A DNA stretch of 64,000 nucleotides, from NCBI GenBank assembly GCA_033002965.1, contig JAURVB010000800.1:1-64000 (forward strand). Direction: 5' to 3'. The notes beneath the pieces were generated by a model. That model was not told where the DNA came from, made no database searches, and was given only the letters and a program-made list of their open reading frames with translations. The stretch is from Piper betle. Its lineage: Eukaryota > Streptophyta > Magnoliopsida > Piperales > Piperaceae. Positions 25,464-35,774 of the stretch are shown piece after piece. Both the position numbers and the translations under genes were made by a program. Position 1 is the stretch's first letter. Every line of letters begins with the position of its first letter.

Positions 25464-26668
25464 AAAAGAGTAAAATTCAGAAACAAATAGGTATTTGTCA
25501 TTGAAATTGTCTCTTAAAATTTTGGTGACAAAAGTTTTTGCATCTAAATAAGTTTAGTGACAAAATAGTACCATATTGTCATCGAAATATTTCGTTGGCA
25601 AATTCAATGGCAAATTATCACTAAATTTCGGAGATAAAATGGTGACCAATAGTCACCGAAAAACATGGCATAGATTGGTGGTCAATATTTGATGAAATTT
25701 TTTAAAAATAATTTCTGCTTAAAAAATAGGTGGTAAAAATGGGTGAACTTTTGATCTATTAATAGGAATGTGACGTTGGACTTCATTCTTACCCATTTGA
25801 TATCCTTAAAAAAAACAAAACAAAAAATGTCTGTCCCAAAACCATTAGAAAATAATCCGGAAAACTGCATATCCTAAAATATTAAAAATATTGATAAAGA
25901 ATTGCTGAAAATTGGGTGACTAATGCCGTGAATCGAATTTGCAACCTTCTGCCCATTGCACCGCGGATCCATTTTGAGGCAACTTTGAATGCCCAAACTT
26001 TTATATATAAATTATAAGATTAATGTTTTCATTTCCGATACTTTTTCCAAAGTAAATATAATTAATGTCCTTCATTATAATAATATTTTCGTTTAGCCAT
26101 GATTAAAATAAATTTGATGATTCATGGCTAACCAATTTTATTTTTTTCTAACCAAAACTGTACTAACATCAAGATTTAGAATCTTTTACATACCAAAAGG
26201 GTTGAAAAAGTGTCCTTCATGGAGGACACGAGTGATGAGCGTCTTCTCAAGATTGAGAAAAGTGAAGAACGGGACAAGCCTTGATTTAGACGTCATTTGA
26301 CTACGTACATCCATGGCTTTTAAATATGACTGCGACCGGTTGGGTATAAGACACCTTGATATTATTTTCACAATCCCAACATTATTGAATTCTTTTATTG
26401 CATACAATTGTTGGTGGACTACACTATTTTTATTACATAGCATGATTAAATATTAAGTAGGTGGACTGCTATTGTGCCAAACGGGTCGCATTCATATTTA
26501 AAACTATAATTAATTTTAACATAGTCATTACAAAATTATTTGTGATTACATCAAGCTAAAATATTTTGAATCGGTTCACTCAAGCCTTAGGGAGATTTTT
26601 GGGTGTATGGATTGCTTGTTAGTGAGGGGCTTTTCAGAAATTTGTTTCGATTGTCTTGGAACTGGACC
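25464..26668. repeat. 1.2 kb repeat, unit R1
   Basis: First of two head-to-tail copies (the second is R2, 26669-27830); a third copy, R3, lies at 50574-52125. The left part is rich in 'tggtgacaaaa' and 'gtcaccgaaa' motifs, the middle has a tRNA-Trp-like relic (25925-25970), and the right part has a conserved 'gaacgggacaagcctt' block. The copies are diverged. No terminal repeat, target duplication or coding sequence was found, so the transposon class is unknown. Confidence 0.75.
25925..25970 (-). repeat. tRNA-Trp-like relic
   Basis: On the minus strand GGATCCGCGGTGCAATGGGC and AGAAGGTTGC...TTCGATTC resemble the 5' half and T-arm of plant tRNA-Trp(CCA), with the anticodon arm missing. It is not a functional tRNA. 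Confidence 0.55.
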
Positions 26669-28340
26669 AAAAAGAATAAAATTTATAAACAAAAGTGTTT
26701 GTCACGAAATTTATCTTTAAAAATTTTAATGACAGAAACTTTTGCATCTAAATAAGTTCGGGACAAAATGATACAACCTTGTCACTGAAATATTTCAGTG
26801 GCAAATTTAGTGACAAATTATTATTGAATTTCAGTGACAAATGGTGATCGATAGTCATTGAAAAATGGTGACATAGATTGGTGATCAATATTTGTCACCA
26901 AAATTTAAGAACAAATCGATGACAATTTTTTGAAATAATTTCCAACTAATAAATCGGTAATCAAAATCGGTGATAAATGAGCATTCATCCGACCTTCAAA
27001 GTGTTTTTTATCTGTATTATTAGGTATGTGACATTTACGTTGGACTTCATTATTCCTCATTTGATATCTTAAAAAAAACAAAATAAAAAATGAATATCTT
27101 AAAACCATTAGAAAAAATTCCAAAAATTGCATATCCTAAAATATTAAAAAATAGATAAAAAATTACTAGAAATTCGGTGATTGATTCAGAAGCTGCCTCA
27201 AAATAGATCTGTGGCGCAAAGGCAACACATTTGAAGGTTGCAAATTCGACTAAATTGAACTATTATTATAATCAATAATGACATTAATTATATTTACTTT
27301 AGAAAAAGTATGAATTTGATGATTCATGACTCACCAATTTTAATTTTTCTCAAACCAAAACTGCTGTAACATCAAGATTTGGAATTTTTTTACATACTGA
27401 AAGGTGTCCTTCAGGAAAGACATGGGTGATAACGTTCTCGAGATGTGGAAAAGTGAAGAACGGGAGAAGCCTTGGTTTAGATGTCATCTGACTATGTTAC
27501 CTCCACCGCTTTAAATATGACTGCGACCGCTTGGGCACAAATCAAGATGCGCCTTGCTATTATTTTGACAATCCATACATTATTAAATTTTTTTATTGCA
27601 TCCAATTGTCCGTGGACTGCTATTGTGCAATCTTGATTTGTGTCAAACGGGTGCATTCATATTTAAAATTATAATTAATTTTAATATAGTCTTTACAAAT
27701 TCATTTCTGATTAAACCGAGTTAAATATTTTGATTCGGTTCACTTAGGCCTAGGAGATTTTTGTGTATGGATTGTTTATTACTGAGGGTCTTCGTGGAAA
27801 TTTGGTTCTGTCATCTTAGAACCGGACCGACCGAATGCTAGGTCTGAAAATTATACTTGTTGGTTACCCATAATCTTCAAGAGATGCATAGTTTAATTCT
27901 CTGGTTTACCCATTACATGATGACCGTCGTATAACAAAGTCTAAACTTTATCAAAGTTTCATACTTGAAGTAGGGATGCTTACATATAGTAGGGACTACA
28001 TCTCTTTATTTTGTAGGAGGCTAGGTTTAATTTAACAGTTGTCATGGATGTCCTTTATGTCTATGGAATCAATTATGAGTATTAACCTAATGATCAAGTT
28101 AACATAATTTATACTCAAACTTATTTGTCTTAGATCCAGATTGAGGAAGTCGAAAAGGGAAGCTGAAGCTTTATTGATCTATATTTTCTTCACTATAATT
28201 TAATTAAAGACAAAATTAATTTTAGAGCATTAAATAGTTTAACCTAGAGTATATGCTACATACCAAATAATTTGTACATGTGTAAAACTATTGTATTGTC
28301 ATGTAAAATCATCAATACATGATTTTATTGATTATTCCAT
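26669..28340. repeat. 1.2 kb repeat unit R2 plus adjoining 0.5 kb
   Basis: 26669-27830 repeats R1. 27836-28340 continues in parallel with 52127-52660, so this whole block is the paralogue of the sequence upstream of the UGT pseudogene. It contains an inverted tRNA-Trp-like relic (27205-27250). No gene is seen. Confidence 0.72.
27205..27250 (+). repeat. tRNA-Trp-like relic, inverted relative to R1 and R3
   Basis: agatctgtggcgcaaagg followed by gaaggttgcaaattcgac, on the plus strand. In R1 and R3 the equivalent sequence is on the minus strand. Confidence 0.5.
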
Positions 28341-28377
28341 ATATTCTATGTAAATTATTATATATATATGTGAAGGA

Positions 28378-28540
28378 GAGCTCGGGGTAGAAAAATTTTC
28401 TGCCCAAAGCTCTGTTATGGGTCTGTCCGATTACAAGGACACCCAAAACTAATCTATTTAAAATAAAATAAAATAAAATAAAATTTAATTTGGGCCATCC
28501 GATTATAAAGACGGCACACATCTATTGTTAAAAAAAATTC
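28378..28540. repeat. Transposon-end-like motif and (AAAAT)n
   Basis: Contains 'agaaaaattttctgccc' and 'ctgtccgattacaaggac', repeated imperfectly as 'ccatccgattataaag' near 28495 and in inverse form near 4120-4200. An (AAAAT)n run lies at 28460-28482. It may be a terminus of an unidentified DNA transposon. Confidence 0.4.
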
Positions 28541-28700
28541 TCAAAACGCCGGCACCGCCGCTCCGTGGATGCCTCTCCGCCCCTCCGTGGATGCCCCTCC
28601 ACCCCCTCCGCGGATGCCCCTCCACCCGGCTCCCCCTCGACACTGTCATCCCCTCCACACACCTCCCCCCCGACGAGCAATGGCGAGGGGGGGGCACCCC
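28541..28700. other. GC-rich, C-biased stretch
   Basis: A low-complexity block with repeated 'ccgtggatgcc' and 'cctccgcggatgcccc' units. ORFs on both strands are composition artefacts. Confidence 0.5.
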
Positions 28701-30183
28701 GGCAGCAGCTGGGGCAGGGGTAGTAGGGGGTAGGAGGGGGATAGGGCCTGCCCCTTGCCGCCACCACCCCCGCCACTGCTCACTCGCCGCCGCCGCTAGG
28801 CCCAACTCGAGTCAATAAAACTTGACTCAGTCCCGACTCAAGTCAGTAAAAACTTGACTCTGTCCCAACTCGATTAAATAAAAAGTTGACTCAGTTTCGA
28901 CTCGAGTCAATATAAACTTGACTTTGGCCCAACTCGAGTCAACAAAAAATTGACTCAATCATGACTCAAGTCAGTAAAAACTTGATTTTGTCCCGACTCG
29001 AGTCAGTAAAAACTTGACTCAGTCCCGACTCGAGTCAGTAAAAACTTGACTCTGTCTCGACTCGAGTCAATAAAAACATGACTCGGTCCTCACCCAAAAT
29101 TAATAAATAATGTGTCCCAACTCAATAAACGGTTTTAAAATTAATTTTGCAATCAACTATATATTTAAAAATGGCATACTCTTATATGTTCCAATAACAT
29201 TTAAATTATGTTAATGAATTCAGAAACGCATGAGAGCCATCTCATTTAATTTTCTTCCACATGATGAATACAAGTACAAACCATGAAAGATCATACCCGC
29301 GAATAACTTACAAGTTATAAATTTGTCAAGTTTGAGTAAAGCCAATAATAAATCACTAAGATTATAAAGTCCTTCCAGATTCGTAGCTATCATAGTCGTT
29401 CTCTATCATTGCTTTGAGATTTGGCAGCAGCTGGGGGCAGGGGTAGTAGGGGTAGGAGGGGGTCGGCCCGCCCCTTGCCACCACCACCCCCTGCCAATGC
29501 TCACTCGCCGTCGCCGCTCAGGCCCAACTCCGAGTCAATAAAAACTTGACTCAGTTCCGACTCAAGTCAGTAAAAACTTGACTCTGTCCCAACTCGATTA
29601 AATAAAAAGTTGACTCGGTTCTCGACTCGAGTCAATATAAACTTGACTTTGTCCCAACTCGAGTCAATAAAAAATTGACTCGGTCACGACTCAAGTCAGT
29701 AAAAACTTGATTTTGTCCCGACTCGAGTCAGTAAAAACTTGACTCAGTCCCGACTCGAGTCAATAAAAACTTGACTCTGTCTCGACTCGAGTCAAGTAAA
29801 AACTTGACTCGGTCCTCGACCCAAAATTAATAAATAATGTGTCCCAACTCAATAAACGGTTTTAAAATTAATTTTGCAATCAACTATATATTTAAAAAAT
29901 GGCATACTCTTATATGTTCTGATAACATTTAAATTATGTTGATGAATTCGGAACATTCAAGCAAAACACATGAGAGCCATCTCATTTAATTTTCTTCCAC
30001 ATGATGAATACAAGTACAAACCATGAAAGATCATGCCCGCGAATAACTTACAAGTTACAAATTTGTCAAGTTTGATTAAAGCCAATAACAAATCATGGAT
30101 ACAAGTTACAAATCACTAAGATTATACAGTCCTTCCAGATTCGTAGCTATCATAGTCGTTCTCCATCACTGCTTTGAGATTCG
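28701..30183. repeat. 722-bp tandem duplication carrying 33-bp minisatellites
   Basis: Unit 1 is 28701-29422 and unit 2 is 29423-30183. Each starts ggcagcagctgggg and ends gctttgagatt. Each contains a GC-rich start, an array of about nine ~33-bp units (28800-29095; 29520-29828) with consensus ACTCGAGTCAATAAAAACTT plus GACTC(A/T)GTCCCG, and an AT-rich tail. The end of unit 2 overlaps the last exon region of the FAR1-like gene, so unit 1 probably carries a copied fragment of that exon (29370-29422). Confidence 0.88.
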
Positions 30184-32593
30184 CCATCACTACACTGACG
30201 CCCCTGAATAGACTCCACGACTCCACTTTCAGATGGAACATTTTTTTGCCTATATATTTAAAAATAAAACATGGAAAATAATCACATAAATTATATATAA
30301 CAAAGATCAAAACAAGGTTTGTGTTAGGCAACATTACCGATGTGCTACAATTGCAGGGCAAGTGCGCTTATCATGCCCAACTCCCTGTTTGTTGCAACCA
30401 TGGCATAACCTATCTTTTACCATATGCTCCATTGCAAGTTCTTTACCACTCTTCCACCTTTTACCACTTCCTTTTGTCTTTGATTGTGCCGATGGATGTA
30501 CTTGTATTGCATAATGTACTTGTATTCTATGATGTACTTGTATTCCATGATGTGGATCATCTACCACATCTTCTACCAATTTTTCTATCTCCAAAAGTTT
30601 TTGCTTGGCGAGTTCAAATTTCTCAGATGATGAATATGCCTTTTTGGCCCATCGATTGAATATACAGTGTAATTCTCCCCAATTAGAGAATAAAATTTTG
30701 TTGCAATCACCACGAAGTTCTACTCCATCACCATCAAAAACAACTTCCTTTGCTATTTCAATTGTCCATCTCTTCATGACATAGAGTTGAGGGAAAATAT
30801 CACCCTCATTCAATCTCAGTACATACAGCAAATGCCTACATGGAATACCTTCACTTTCCAAAAGTTTACAACTACATGTGCATCTACTGTCAACTCCTAT
30901 GTAAGTAACACATGCAACCAACTCTTTATTATTTCTACAACATGTTACATCATACTGTTCAACATCCTCCCCATCTAATTTCTTATGAGATGAGCAACAA
31001 ACTAAACTGTATTGTAGTTCTTCTTGAAACTTATAAAAAATTTTTGAGTATAAACCTTTGCCATCTTACATTCCATCTTAAATGGAGTAACCAATTTGGG
31101 GCTTTTATATGAGTTTTCATAAGATTCTTTTGCCTCGTTCAATCTCTGTCTTTTAATAGCTCTCTCAAATCTATGTATAAACTCAATAAGGCTATTTTTT
31201 TGTTGACATACCTTGAATAAAATGAGTTTTGAGATTCACTTCGTTGCGAACTTCTTATACCAACTAAAAATATACCTTTACTATACACAGGCACCCACGC
31301 TTGACGAATTGCATATATGGATTTTAACCACTCATTTTCCTCCAAGCAATTGTCTTTCATTATTTCACTCCATTGTGATTCAAATTCTTCTTTGTTTTCT
31401 GCACCATAAATTAAACTATGAAATGACTCATAAAACTCCCTTTTGTGAGCAATTGCACCTAATTTTTCAGTTTCCTTCTTAAGGATATGCTAAATGCAAA
31501 GACGATGATATGTTGAAGGAAATATCATTTTAATTGTTTTATCCATTGCAGGATCTTGATCAATAACAATTGCCCCGGGATGCTTTCCATCCATGCATTT
31601 CAAAAATGTTTCAAAAAGCCACACAAAAGACTCAGTCTTCTCATTACACAAAAAAACACATCCAAATGTAATAGTTTGTCTGTGATGGTTTACTCCAGTG
31701 AATGGTGCAAAAACAAGTGCATATTTATTTGTATCATATGTTGTATCAAAAATCATCACATCTGAGAAAAACTGATAATTTTTTCTTGCAATTCCATTCA
31801 CCCAAAAACAATGCTTCAATCTACCATCATCATCAACTTCATAGCAATAAAAAAATGAGTCATTCATCTCTTTCATTTCCTCGAAATGTTCCATCAATAA
31901 TTGGGCATCAATTTCCTTTATCTCTTCTTTATTTTTTGTCTGGGCATTTTTAATATCTATCTCTGTACAACCAATATTTTCAGCCCTCACCTACTTCAAT
32001 TTCTAGCACAGACATTAGTTGAGTAGTTTTTATGTTAGCCTCTACAAATGTGTCAATCAAACTTCGGTGCACACTTGTAACATGCCTATGTGACTTGAGA
32101 AAATGAGTTTTTGATGGTGTAAGGAGTGCATGACTATGTCCTTCTTTAAAATGCATGACCTTCCATGTGCCCTCTTTATTTTTAGTTACCTTGATGTGTG
32201 CTTGACAATCTTCTCTAATGATAGGATAAGTTCTTTTTTTCCTTTTTGGGGTATTTCTCTCTTTCGTTTGCTCGTACTCATACCATCATTATTGTTATCA
32301 TCTTCATATCCAATTTGTATTTTACACTCATCTTCTTTTGAATGTCCTTCTTTAGAACACACAAACACTTGAGAATATAACTCTTTTGTTCTCCTATGAT
32401 AATTTGTACTGTGTTTACATACACCAAATCCGGCCATTTTTGAATAACTAGTGTAGAAGTTGAATGCATCGTGCAAACTATTAAATTGCATTCCAACCTT
32501 CGGTTTGAACTCATCTTCTACAATAGGGTAAAATGTTGTAATATGTTGACCTAATTCTTCTTCGGTATTTCCTTTATCTTCAAGATTGTTCAT
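30122..32593 (-). pseudogene. FAR1/FRS-type (MULE transposase-derived) gene, decayed
   Basis: Members of the FAR1/FHY3 family are nuclear transcription factors derived from Mutator-like transposases. Read on the minus strand from the ATG at 32593, this locus has the family's domains in order: an N-terminal FAR1 DNA-binding domain with 'YTSYSKMAGFGVCKHS' (to 32186), an MULE transposase core (31490-31990) with MIFDTTYDTNKYALVF and 'IVIDQDPAM', a SWIM zinc finger CTCSCKLLESEGIPCRHLL (about 30870), and a short CHGCNKQGVGHDKRTC knuckle. A probable intron (donor near 30336, acceptor near 30255) leads to a small last exon. Disabling changes by eye: a frameshift at about 32186, another near 31988, a TAG replacing the Trp usual after 'HRLCI' at 31490-31492, and frameshifts near 31145 and 31040. 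It is therefore a pseudogene, or a transposon gene in decay. It could only be functional if these are sequence errors, which is unlikely for five. Confidence 0.8.
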
Positions 32594-32701
32594 TCTTAAA
32601 AAATACAAAATTTATAAAAACTAAGAATCTAATCAACTACAATAGTCACAATAAACATTCTTTCATTAAGTCAAAGTGCTTTCAAAGGCTTAACTCTTAC
32701 C

Positions 32702-32787
32702 TGATGCTCGTATGCAGTTGGATTTGTTCTTTGCTGATAGATGCAATTCTGGTCTCCTCGACTCCACTTACAAATATCTTTGACCTA
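32702..32787 (-). other. Possible 5' non-coding exon of the FAR1-like gene
   Basis: On the minus strand a 'ttttttag' acceptor-like site precedes about 86 bp ending catcag|gtaagag, a good donor. The coding exon would then start after 'ttttttaag' near 32595. This is inferred from splice signals only. Confidence 0.35.
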
Positions 32788-32989
32788 AAAACATATTTTT
32801 TAAGCCGATAGAAACATAAGTACAAGAAATGATGGCAACCAGTATTTCGTCAAAAATTTCCTTTTTCATTGTTTAATAGATTCACTATTTAATTTAATCA
32901 AGTGATTATAAATACTCTCACTTAGGTCCATTTACACGAAAACAATAAATGTAATAAAATTCGAATAACGTTAAAAAATAGCCCACCTT

Positions 32990-33540
32990 CGACGCGGCGA
33001 GTTCAGCACAGGAGAGGGGGCAGTGTGGCAGGGGGCATCTGAGGGCGGCCGCGGCAGGGAGCGCTGGCTGGTGGCGGGGGGAGGGGGGGCAGTGGCAGGG
33101 GGTCGGCAGGGGCGGGCTGGTAGGGAGGGGGGCCAACAGATGGTGGGCTGGGTGGGGGAGAGCTGTGGTAGGGAGACTGGCAGGGGGAGCCAGCAAGTGG
33201 GGTGGCGGTGGTAGGGGGTGGGGGTTGGGGGGGGGCACAGCAAGTGGGGGGTAGGGGGCGTCCATGGGGGCGGGGGCTGCTAGGGGGGAGGGGGGTGTTG
33301 GCAGAGGGGCAGCAGTAGCGGGGGTAGGGTGGGGAGGCGGCTTTTAAAGACGCCAGGTGGAAGCCACGTGTAGACTGCTGCACGCGGGCGGCAGTGCAGC
33401 GAGGGGTGGGGGCAGTGTTGGCAGAGGGGTGGTGGGGGTCAAGGGGTGGGCGGCATACGTCTGGTGGCAGGGTGGGGAGGCGGCTTTTAAAGATAATAGG
33501 GGGTTGGAAAGCCGCATGCGTGGCAGTGTTGCAGTGGGGA
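32990..33540 (+). repeat. G-rich low-complexity region
   Basis: About 550 bp of strongly G-biased plus strand with many runs of four to ten G. The blocks 'ttggcagagggg' and 'ggtggggaggcggctttt' occur twice (33299/33419 and 33329/33471). It lies upstream of the minus-strand FAR1-like gene. Proline-rich ORFs on the opposite strand are artefacts of composition. Confidence 0.7.
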
Positions 33541-33612
33541 ATTGAATATGAGCCATTGGATTGATTTGATCGGTTCGACTGTGCTTTGCTGGCCTACAAG
33601 CTTTATAGTTAA

Positions 33613-34271
33613 GAGTGCTGCTACTGTGCGCTGCAACATTTTGCAGCGCACAGGCGGCGCAGTAAATGTGGGCCGCTGGATTTTAATCCAACGGCCCAGA
33701 TTTTACTGGAGATCCAGACCTGCCCCTTACCCGCCTCAGACCCGCCTGGCCGCCTGCCCGCCCGCCTGGCCGCCGCCCCGCCCGCCTGGCCGCCGCCTGA
33801 CCGCGCGCCTGGCCGCCGTCTGACAGCCTGCCTCCCATCCCCACCCCCAACTGGCGGCCCCCCGCCGCGGCCCCTCGCCCGCCCCCCGGCCGCCCCGTCG
33901 GTGCCCTCCCCACGCCCTATAGCCGCAGCCCCTCGCCCGGCCGAGCCCCCGCCAGCCGATGTCCCCCCGCCCCCACCGCACTGCGGCCCCCCAAGCGGCC
34001 CGTGACTGAAGCTGCCTGCCGCCCGCCACCCGGCCGGGAAGCCGCGGCAGGCGACTTCGGTCGCGGCGGTGACTCCGGTCGCGCGGCGGCTGGTAGGGTC
34101 GGACGGGCGGCGGGCAGGCAGGGCAGGAGGCCGGGTCGGCTGGATCTGGCGGGTCTAATGGGTCGCGGGGTGCGCTTCAAGGCTGTGGGCCGTTAGATTT
34201 TCATTCAATGACCCATGAGCCTTGCGCTACAATGCGCCACAAAAATGCTGTAGCGCATTGCAGTATTTTTG
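33613..34271. mobile_element. Non-autonomous Mutator-like element with 10-bp target duplication
   Basis: 659 bp, flanked by identical ttatagttaa repeats (33603-33612 and 34272-34281). The ends form terminal inverted repeats of about 95 bp: the left begins gagtgctgctactgtgcgct, and the right read in reverse begins caaaaatactgcaatgcgct. Both continue into a 'ggcgca' block and a 'taacggccca'-like block. Inverted repeats of this length with a 9-11 bp duplication are typical of MULEs. The interior is extremely GC-rich (ccgcc repeats), unlike the ends, which recalls Pack-MULEs, but no captured gene is recognised. It lies about 100 bp upstream of the UGT start codon. Confidence 0.82.
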
Positions 34272-34285
34272 TTATAGTTAAAATC

Positions 34286-34298
34286 TATATATATATAG
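34286..34298 (+). promoter_or_regulatory. Probable TATA box of the UGT gene
   Basis: ctatatatatata lies about 70-80 bp before the ATG at 34368, with a GA-rich leader between them. It starts only 4-5 bp after the target duplication of the upstream MULE. Confidence 0.55.
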
Positions 34299-34367
34299 AC
34301 CTGTAACGTTAGAGAGAGCGAGAGGCGAGTGAGCGAGAGAGTTGCAACCGGATCAAGTCTTCCAAAC

Positions 34368-35774
34368 ATGAAGGGAGAAGAAGAAGAGCTTCACATTGCG
34401 ATGTTCCCATGGCTGGCCTTTGGTCACTTCCACCCTTTCTTCGAGCTCTCCAAGTCGCTCATCAACAGTACTGCTCCCTGCCGCCGCCGGATCAAGGTCT
34501 CCTTCCTCTCCACCCCCCGCAACCTCGCGAGGCTACCACCCATCCCTCCCCACCTCTCCTCCCTCCTCCATCTCGCCCCCTCCCCATGTCCACAACCGTT
34601 GACGGCCTTCCCCCCGCCGCAGAAGCCACCGTGGATATTCCCCCCGACAAGATGGACCATCTCAAACTCGCCGCCGACCAGCTTGCCGGACCTCTTTCCG
34701 CCTTCCTCGCCGCTGCTGCCCCCGACGTCATCATCTGCGACTTCCTCTTCAACTGGCTCCCGCCCCTCGCCCGGCTCCCACGGCGTCCGCACCATCTTCT
34801 TCTCCATCTTTAACGCCGCTATGCTCGCCACCATCGGCCCGGCCCCCACAGGCGAGGCGCCGGCGACCTGGCCATCCTCGCCGGCGGACCTCACCTCCCC
34901 GGCTCCATGGATCCCCTTCCCGACCCAAATCACCTACCGCCGCCACGAGGCCGATTTTGTCTACCTCCACTACCTCCCAAACTCCGCCGGCGTCTCCGAC
35001 GTCGCCCGTATCCGCGCGCTCATCGCCGGCGCTGACGCCGTCATTGTCCGATCCTGCACTGAGCTCGAGCCCGACTTCCTCCGACTGCTCCCCAAGCTTT
35101 TCAACAAGCCCTTCCTACCGACTGGCCTACTCCGGCCGGACGACGACACCGGCGGCAGCGGTAGTGGCGGGGAAATAGAGTGGTTGGATGGGCAGCTGAC
35201 GGGGACGACGGTCTACGTCGCGTTCGGGAGCGAAGTGAGGCTCGGACGCGAACAGGTGACCGAGTTGGCGACGGGCTTGGAGATGTCTGGGCTTCCTTTC
35301 ATATGGGCTTATCGTGATGGGCCCGAGAGTTTGCCGTTGGGCTTTGAAGAGCGGGTGATGGGCCGAGGGATGGTGGTCAGGGGGTGGGCACCACAGCTGT
35401 TGATCTTGGCCCATCGGGCCGTGGGTGGTTTCTTGACCCATTGTGGGCTTTCCTCGATTGTGGAGAGTGTGGGCCAGGGGAAGCCACTTGTTGGGCTGCC
35501 AATGTTGGTAGACCAAGGGTTGAATTGCAGGTCTATGGTGGAGAGTGGGTTTGGTGTGGAGGTGTCTAGGGACGACATCAGTGGGTCCTACACTGGGGAG
35601 GATGTGGCAAGGGCTATAAGGCTGGTATTGGTGGACGAGGCTGGTGGGCCCATTAGAGCAAGGGCATTGGAGATGAAGAAGTTGTTCTCAAGCAGGGATT
35701 GGAATCAGGCTTATGTGGACAAGTTTGCTCACTTTCTTGAAAATGATCTGCTGCGTCAATGTGCTGACACTTAA
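34368..35774 (+). CDS. UGT91-like UDP-glycosyltransferase with internal double frameshift
   Basis: A family-1 plant glycosyltransferase, expected to be cytosolic and to add a sugar from a UDP-sugar to a small molecule. UGT91 members often extend sugar chains on saponins or flavonoids; the acceptor here is unknown. The start is the ATG at 34368 (an upstream in-frame GTG is not credible), giving 468 residues, normal for the family, without introns. Features seen: the N-terminal PWLAFGH with the catalytic His20; STPRNLARLP typical of UGT91; and the 44-residue PSPG box, W340 to Q383. PSPG position 22 is Leu361 instead of the usual Trp; the final Asp382-Gln383 are present. Odd: residues about 75-136 do not look like UGT. 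The family-like sequence for that stretch, including the CDF motif with the catalytic Asp, lies in the other frame at about 34590-34772, so two compensating indels are present. It is either a damaged gene or has two sequence errors. GC falls strongly from 5' to 3'. Confidence 0.85.
   Translation: MKGEEEELHIAMFPWLAFGHFHPFFELSKSLINSTAPCRRRIKVSFLSTPRNLARLPPIPPHLSSLLHLAPSPCPQPLTAFPPPQKPPWIFPPTRWTISNSPPTSLPDLFPPSSPLLPPTSSSATSSSTGSRPSPGSHGVRTIFFSIFNAAMLATIGPAPTGEAPATWPSSPADLTSPAPWIPFPTQITYRRHEADFVYLHYLPNSAGVSDVARIRALIAGADAVIVRSCTELEPDFLRLLPKLFNKPFLPTGLLRPDDDTGGSGSGGEIEWLDGQLTGTTVYVAFGSEVRLGREQVTELATGLEMSGLPFIWAYRDGPESLPLGFEERVMGRGMVVRGWAPQLLILAHRAVGGFLTHCGLSSIVESVGQGKPLVGLPMLVDQGLNCRSMVESGFGVEVSRDDISGSYTGEDVARAIRLVLVDEAGGPIRARALEMKKLFSSRDWNQAYVDKFAHFLENDLLRQCADT

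Noticed and set aside
25925..25970. Functional tRNA-Trp gene
   Set aside because: The anticodon arm is missing and the acceptor stem does not close.
33003..33383. Proline-rich minus-strand ORFs
   Set aside because: Translation of a G-rich low-complexity tract; all frames look similar.
34329..34367. Upstream GTG start adding 13 residues to the UGT
   Set aside because: GTG is not a normal plant start; the ATG at 34368 gives the expected N-terminus close to the HIAMFPWLAFGH motif.
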